Under the pieces are notes generated by a model. It was not told the origin of the DNA. It did no database searches and saw nothing but the letters and a program-made list of their open reading frames with translations. DNA of 64,000 nucleotides. It comes from Liolophura sinensis. Taxonomy: Eukaryota; Mollusca; Polyplacophora; Chitonida; Chitonidae. The stretch's first letter is position 1, and every line of letters starts with the position of its first letter. Location of the stretch: positions 14,559,385 through 14,623,384 of the forward strand of contig NC_088295.1 of NCBI RefSeq assembly GCF_032854445.1, given 5' to 3'. Shown here piece after piece: positions 57,901 through 64,000 of this stretch. Position numbers and translations under genes: made by a program.

Positions 57901-60900
57901 CAAGACAAATCATAACAGCAAAACCGACAAAAATGGAATATCATTATTTGGAGTAGTCACCATCAAGTGGCTTGCATCTCAAAGATCAACAATGTATATG
58001 TTTTGTCGAAGAAGTACAGAATTAAATCTAGATTTCCATCATTATGCATCATGTTACCCACAGTGCCATGGCAACCCAATGTCTGGCTAGTGGCTGGTGG
58101 CTCCTGTAGTATCTGTTATTATGGAATGGAGACGTGATTGGTCATAATTATGACAAATTTTCCTGGAAAAGGGAACAGTGGCAAACTGAAATGGAAGCCT
58201 TCAGGGTTTGGCATGCATTGTATACACCCATCAGAGCAGAAGGTATTACCCCTATGCAATATGCCATACAAGAAAACAAAATACACTCATATTTACCAAG
58301 AGTAAAATAAACCGCCATGACCAACAGAAACATTCTAATTAGAAAAAAGAAAACATGTACAATAACAAGAACCATGAATATAAGAAAGAATCAATCCAGC
58401 AACATCAGTAATATATCCCAGTAACATGCCAAATAAAACAGAACTGTCAACAACAGGTTTAGTACAGTACATCTGTATACATTTAGCTTGCAGAATGTAA
58501 TAATGATATTAATTTCCACTTTCCAACAGTTGAAAACTCAACCAGCAGATTGTTGCTCTTCCCAAACGCCCCCAGAACAGACTGTTACAAACTATTAATA
58601 GCATTTAGATGAAGATGAAGGCTTATGGAAAACAATAAAGTGACACATGAACACAAATTGAAAATTGAGACTGTAAGCAAAACTGTCAAGTGACTGCTAA
58701 GTAAGCATTTGTAAGTTCAAGTAGGCCTATTTATACCAAAGAAGCAAACACAATGAGGAATATGATTCCAGCCTCTACATACAGTAAATCTTTAATTAGA
58801 CCAAACAATATTTCTTACAATGAAGACAAATGTCATATGGTGGCTTTGCTACATTAGCATGGACTACAGAGGCACCAACACGCTTCAGCACAAGTGAATT
58901 TGGCCTCTCTGATTGCAGACTACAGAGGAACTGTACTAGCTGACAAGATGTTATTTTTCCCTTCACCTCCCAGTAGAGTGACATTCAGAACCAGGTGGCT
59001 TCAGACTGTACCAAATCTATATAGACCTTCTGTGCAACACTTGTTGCTTTCAAAAATAATAAACCTTTACAATAAGAATATTTGGGGCAGATATAAAAAC
59101 CATGTAGACTTCATACATGTAGATGTGAATGAGGAATTGGCCCAGAAACACAGATCTACAGATGTATTTAGTAGGAGTAGGCTGTGACTTACAGGCTGAG
59201 TTCCCAGTGGAACACCAGATGATGATTGTATACAGATGCTCACACCAAGAAACCACTGAACAGCACAAACACGTGTTTACCACAACCAACTGTCTGACAA
59301 CCTGTAGAGTGAAGGCTCAGTCGCAGTTCTTATGCTCTTCTCGGCACAAACAGTGCAACTTAACCACCAGCTGAGTGCAAGAGGCGATAGTGGTTATCTT
59401 GTGGCACATTGTTCAGATAAATTACAATGTAACAAAAATACTGCTGCTACATTCCAACAAACCTCCAAATACTGACTCTGGTGCACAGGTACTCACAAAG
59501 AATTAAACATCATGATAATAGATTACAGTCATGTTTCACATACACACACAGCCCATGGCCAATTTGGGCTAAAGGTCAAAAGATATGTACTGTGTTCTTT
59601 TAAATCACTGCAACACACACTCTGGTGTTAACTGCCTGATCAGTTCATCTACATCCATGATCCATCTGTCTCGCTTGACAACGTGCCAAACAATGGTTGC
59701 TAACAGTTATTACAAAATATTTACACTCTCAGGAGATTCAAACACTGTGTGAATCTGTCTACCACATAAGGGCAATATCAAGGCTGAAGAATGACAATTT
59801 TGGGAAATGTAATTGTAAATACAATACCACAAGCATTAAACATGTAATGGTAAAAAGTGAAAAATGATAAAAAAAAAATTTTTTTTGGCAATTGCAAAAT
59901 GCTTTAAAACAATCTACCGACTGAAGTACTATATGTACATGTTTTAGCCAATAACACATGTACGTACATGTATATGCATGTACATTTGGCATGTTCTTAA
60001 TTCCGTCCAGGGCTATTAGAACTGAATGTCACATATTATTTCCGATATATAAGATCCAGTAAGTTGAAACAAACCTAAAGAGAACAGGGCAATGAGATCT
60101 AGGCACATTAACTTCTACATTGCATCACACAAGGCCACTAACAGCTAGGGGCATCAAGCATGTGCCTTACTGTGCAGGGAAATATAAAACCAGCACGGTA
60201 TGCCAGAAAATCACACATCCTATAATTTATTATCAAACTACAGTATCATTCTATGTACCAATCACATTTTTACACTTTTCCCCTATATTTTGCCGCATAT
60301 ACAATAAACAATGAATAATCAATAATCTTATCAAATCAACCTAAATGACAAGAAAAATTTATGCTTTTGCACCAAGTTAAGCTGAGCCGAATAGTGGCCA
60401 AGTTGTTTACAGCCTGAAATACTAGCAAAGAAATGGACACAAATTAGAAATCCTTGCAATCAATCACAAGTCTTATCCGTAAACTGACAAATATTAAATA
60501 TTCCACACATCATCTGAGCACACAAGAATTAATCCTCTCAGCTTGCTACCGGCTGTAGTCCACACTTGTATGAAGTATTAAGTAAGTAGTTTGCAGGCAC
60601 AAACACACCCGCCTCTTGTCACAGGCTAATCCATTAACACGGTCAGAACTCAAATAATTTGACTCCACAATATAAACTCTCCACAAACACTCACTCATAG
60701 TTCCTGCAACACACCAACTGTTGACAAATTCTTACATTCATAATATCTGACAGAGACATCGCCAAAAAATGTTCACACCACCACCAAAATTACTCTTGAT
60801 AATCAATATTTTTTCCATTAAATGGGCAGTGACAGCCACCAAAATTGTAAAATCTAGATGTACACAATTAGCGCAGATACAACCGTGCACTTTTTATACT

Positions 60901-62829
60901 CAAATTGTCAATTAGCCTTCCAAATCATTCTTACTTCACTACCATTCTCTTCCCTCTGAAGAATTCCTTCTCTCCTTGAAAACCAACATGTCACAATATC
61001 CAGTAATAGTTTGAATCTAATTTCTTTGACAATATCTTCATAATTTTGGCATGGTAACCATTACCAAGTGCACAAACATTTAAACATTTCAGGATAATAT
61101 TTTTTTAACTTCACAAAAACTCCAGGTTGAAGGCTAGCACTAACTAAACTTTGACCAAGCAGCTGTCAGGCAATGCAACCTTCAGATTAAGATTAAGCCT
61201 CCCTGGCGGCCAGTTTGTCTTGTTATTAAACCAATGAAGCATAGCTGTCACAGTCAGAGAACTCCAGTCAACCACAATCCCAGTGAATAGCCCACCATGA
61301 TGTAAGAGAGCAGCTGCCTGTCAGCCAGCATCCTTATAGCCCTTGTCATCTATAAACCCCACACATACTTAATAGTTCTCAGCTGATGCTTCTGTAAACA
61401 TCCATTTGCCAAATACACTGTCCAGTCTCCTCAATAAACACAAACTGTTTCCTGAGTATGATAGAAAAAAAGACCTGTTGTTGTAGGTTATCAAGAATCC
61501 TGGGGCAAATTCAACCAGGTTTTAATTATCCAGGGTGCATTAATTTCACAGACAACACCAAAATGTGACTACCAAGTACAAGATTCAGTAGATTCTTGAA
61601 AGTTTCTTCTTGATAACCCTGCGATGAGGCTACCGTTTTGCTGTATCTTTAGGAGCTTTACCGTGCAAGTTCTTGGTGCAAGTTTGGTGCAAAGGGTCAC
61701 AGAAAATGTCTAGGTATATCCATAAATAAATTTGCACTTGGTGTTTTTTTCCAGCCGTACATGTATGAGAAGAGTTCATGTAAGCAATGTCATCGAGATA
61801 CATATAGACATCAACTAAAGTTCACTGACAAATAGGAGGGATTCTGTCATAGCCAGAGGATTGGTTGCCATTCACCCAATCGCACAGTTTCTGCATCCAA
61901 TTGGTTTGTGTCAGAAACACAGCATGAGATGAGGATTTACACCATTAACCACTGGCCTGAAAACATCAATAAACAAGGGACAATTTGGCAGAAAATTACC
62001 ATAATGGAGAGCAGTGTGAATTGAATGGCCATTGATTTCTGCTGGTGAATTCTGGACACTTCAGGAAGGTGGTCAGCTTCTACCTAGAGCTACATGTTCT
62101 TCCAGGGGGTACAGCCACCAACTGGCCCTGGTCCAAGTACATGGCTACACAATACCCTACCTTGCTGCCATAAATCAGCTCTGTTTACACTGCCAGACAA
62201 GGTTTCCAGCCCAACATTAGCTGAGCACATCCTCTGACAGTCATTCCAATATCAAACAGCAGAAACCTACTTCTTATAGGACTACATGGTCATGACCAAA
62301 AATTAGAATCTTTTTTTATACCATTTACTGTATTTATAATTTAGTTGAACATTTCACTATATGTAAATATGATCGAACAAAACATTCTACATTATTACTA
62401 CAAAAACAGTTGACTCACGACTGGGTGGAACATGTCAAAAACAAATAAGGGACAGTAATGTTTAATTACGAAGGTGAAAAAACCCTTGTTTGTAAGCATA
62501 AAGGAATGTATAAAATGTTGGGTTAGTCCGTAAACAACCTAATGCCTGAGCAGAAAAACAAGGAGATGGCAAGGCAAACAGTTACAATTCGTTACGATTC
62601 ATATTGCCTGTCATCAAATTACGGCCTGCTCCTGTGAAATGTGGCATGCGTGTACAGATGCAGACATGTACAGAACATTCACAGTTTACCACTGTTTGAT
62701 CCTCCCACACAATGACCTGAAAAATGGGGACTGAAGGTCCGGTGCACCACTCATTAGATACATTCCTCACATGAAATAATTACCTATACGTAAACATTGG
62801 TAGACAAATTTTGTCAAAGGATTACACCA

Positions 62830-62857
62830 GGAATATATATATATATATATATATATG
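62830..62857. repeat. (AT)n microsatellite
   Basis: An uninterrupted TA run followed by a GTATACATGTATATG stretch. Confidence 0.9.
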
Positions 62858-64000
62858 TATACATGTATATGTATAAATGTAAATGCATTAATGATGTAGA
62901 CTTAGCAATGCATAGACAAAAAATTGCCTCATATTCTGAGCAATGAATGTCTAACGACACTGCTATTAATGGAAGGTTCTTCAGCAGAATTGACCTTTGT
63001 GACTTCCGTTCGAGCCAGTGTATTGTAATTACTGATATCAATTACAGTACACTCTAGTATAAATAGCCATGTCTAATTTGTGATGTTTTGGACATAGGTC
63101 TACATTAATTTCCACGCTGACAGCTGAGACAATAATCAATCATGCACGGCAAGAGATCATCTTCTATACGAAGCATTAGCATATCACATTCACACTGATG
63201 ATATCACACCATGTGTTCATAATACTTTTCAGGCTTAAACGTTTGCTGTGACGTCACACTGTTTTCTGTGTAGTTGATTATTTTTGAAGAATCCACGCTT
63301 GCAAGTTTGTGGTTTGAGTGGTTATGGTTCAGGAGTTGTACCCCTGAGTGCGTCTTCGGCTGGTGTAAGGTAGAGGCTGATTCGAATTCACGAACACAAG
63401 GCTTCAATACATTCCAATATCCCACTGAGTTATCCAGGAAGACCATGCAACCTTCTCCTTTTAGACAATGTTTGTTACGACATCAACCCTTTGTCTAACC
63501 GATCATAAGAATGTCATATATGACAGTTTCGTTCTTTGCATTCATTTCAATACACCAAATGATGCCAGTGTGAGAAAAGACAGAGTGGCGTCATCAATTC
63601 TCTTAGGCACATACATGAACAGCAAAACAGTTTGTACTCAGCTGAACTGGTGAGCCTAATTCGTGGCATTCTCATTATAAACATATTGGATACCTCCAAG
63701 GTATGTCAAGGTGTGAGTGTGTATAATCTACTATCAGGCTTTCCCAGATTATATGCAAGCTTCAATCAATTCAAATTTACATTCCTGCATAACTAATCAT
63801 AGAACTAATCACTGTCCATAATCTTACACACCCAGTGTATGCTCATGTAATAAGCTACATAGAGTACAACTGACTGGACTCCCACTGGCTAAAAGTTCAA
63901 ATGCTGTTGCACTAAAACTTCATGTAACACCGTCACGAAAGATCAACCATGCCATGCATTTTATTCCACTGTGCAGATAATCCGGCTCAGTGGGCTGGAA

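Larger units (their letters stand above)
53456..64000. other. Upstream part or flank of the neuregulin-like gene; no supported exon
   Basis: 10.5 kb of AT-rich DNA with ACATGTA-rich patches and a TA microsatellite at 62830-62857. The 5' exons of the neuregulin-like gene must lie here or beyond 64000. Only a weak 80-bp candidate at 54860-54939 was found. Long open frames such as 55318-55797 have no recognisable features. Confidence 0.5.

Overview
This is spiralian, probably molluscan, nuclear DNA. The evidence is AT-rich sequence, genes split by GT-AG introns, and several tRNA-derived SINE families of a type I associate with molluscan genomes. Other families present are foldback and MITE-like elements and minisatellites. 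No bacterial operon, CRISPR array, rRNA or functional tRNA gene was seen. Species cannot be named from the sequence.

Two multi-exon genes lie in tandem on the minus strand. The first, 32791 down to 10702, is CHTF18 (CTF18), the large subunit of the alternative clamp loader CTF18-RFC. I assembled 24 coding exons whose phases all join. The product is about 922 residues once three single-base frameshifts, all in exons 11 and 12, are allowed for. The start, Walker A, Walker B, sensor-1 region, conserved C-terminal tail and stop are all visible. A consensus E2F site lies about 110 bp upstream of the ATG.

The second, at least 53455 down to 37529 with its 5' end missing or unrecognised, is a neuregulin-type ErbB ligand precursor. 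It encodes a basic Ig-C2 domain over two exons, a 15-nt microexon candidate, a Thr-rich linker, an EGF domain, a transmembrane segment, a basic juxtamembrane stretch and a large acidic, Ser-rich cytoplasmic tail in one exon. The second half of the EGF domain is offered by two phase-matched exons, 42664-42743 and 41611-41681. Each supplies EGF cysteines 5 and 6 with identical spacing and its own stalk. Reading frame forces them to be mutually exclusive, as in the alpha/beta exons of vertebrate NRG1. This is the most interesting observation in the window.

Region by region: 1-10.2 kb is repeat-rich intergenic DNA, with a 1.5-kb foldback at 3051-4554, a 432-bp foldback at 7929-8360, SINE copies, and two small ORFs of doubtful status. 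10.2-32.8 kb is CHTF18; its last long intron carries a degenerate tandem array of about 355-bp units, and intron 1 carries two inverted-repeat structures, one with a nested MITE. 32.8-33.7 kb is the intergenic promoter region. 33.7-37.5 kb is probably the long 3'UTR of the neuregulin-like gene. 37.5-53.5 kb is the neuregulin-like gene, with a perfect 21 x 29-bp minisatellite in an Ig-domain intron. 53.5-64 kb is upstream DNA with one weak candidate exon and nothing else I could support.
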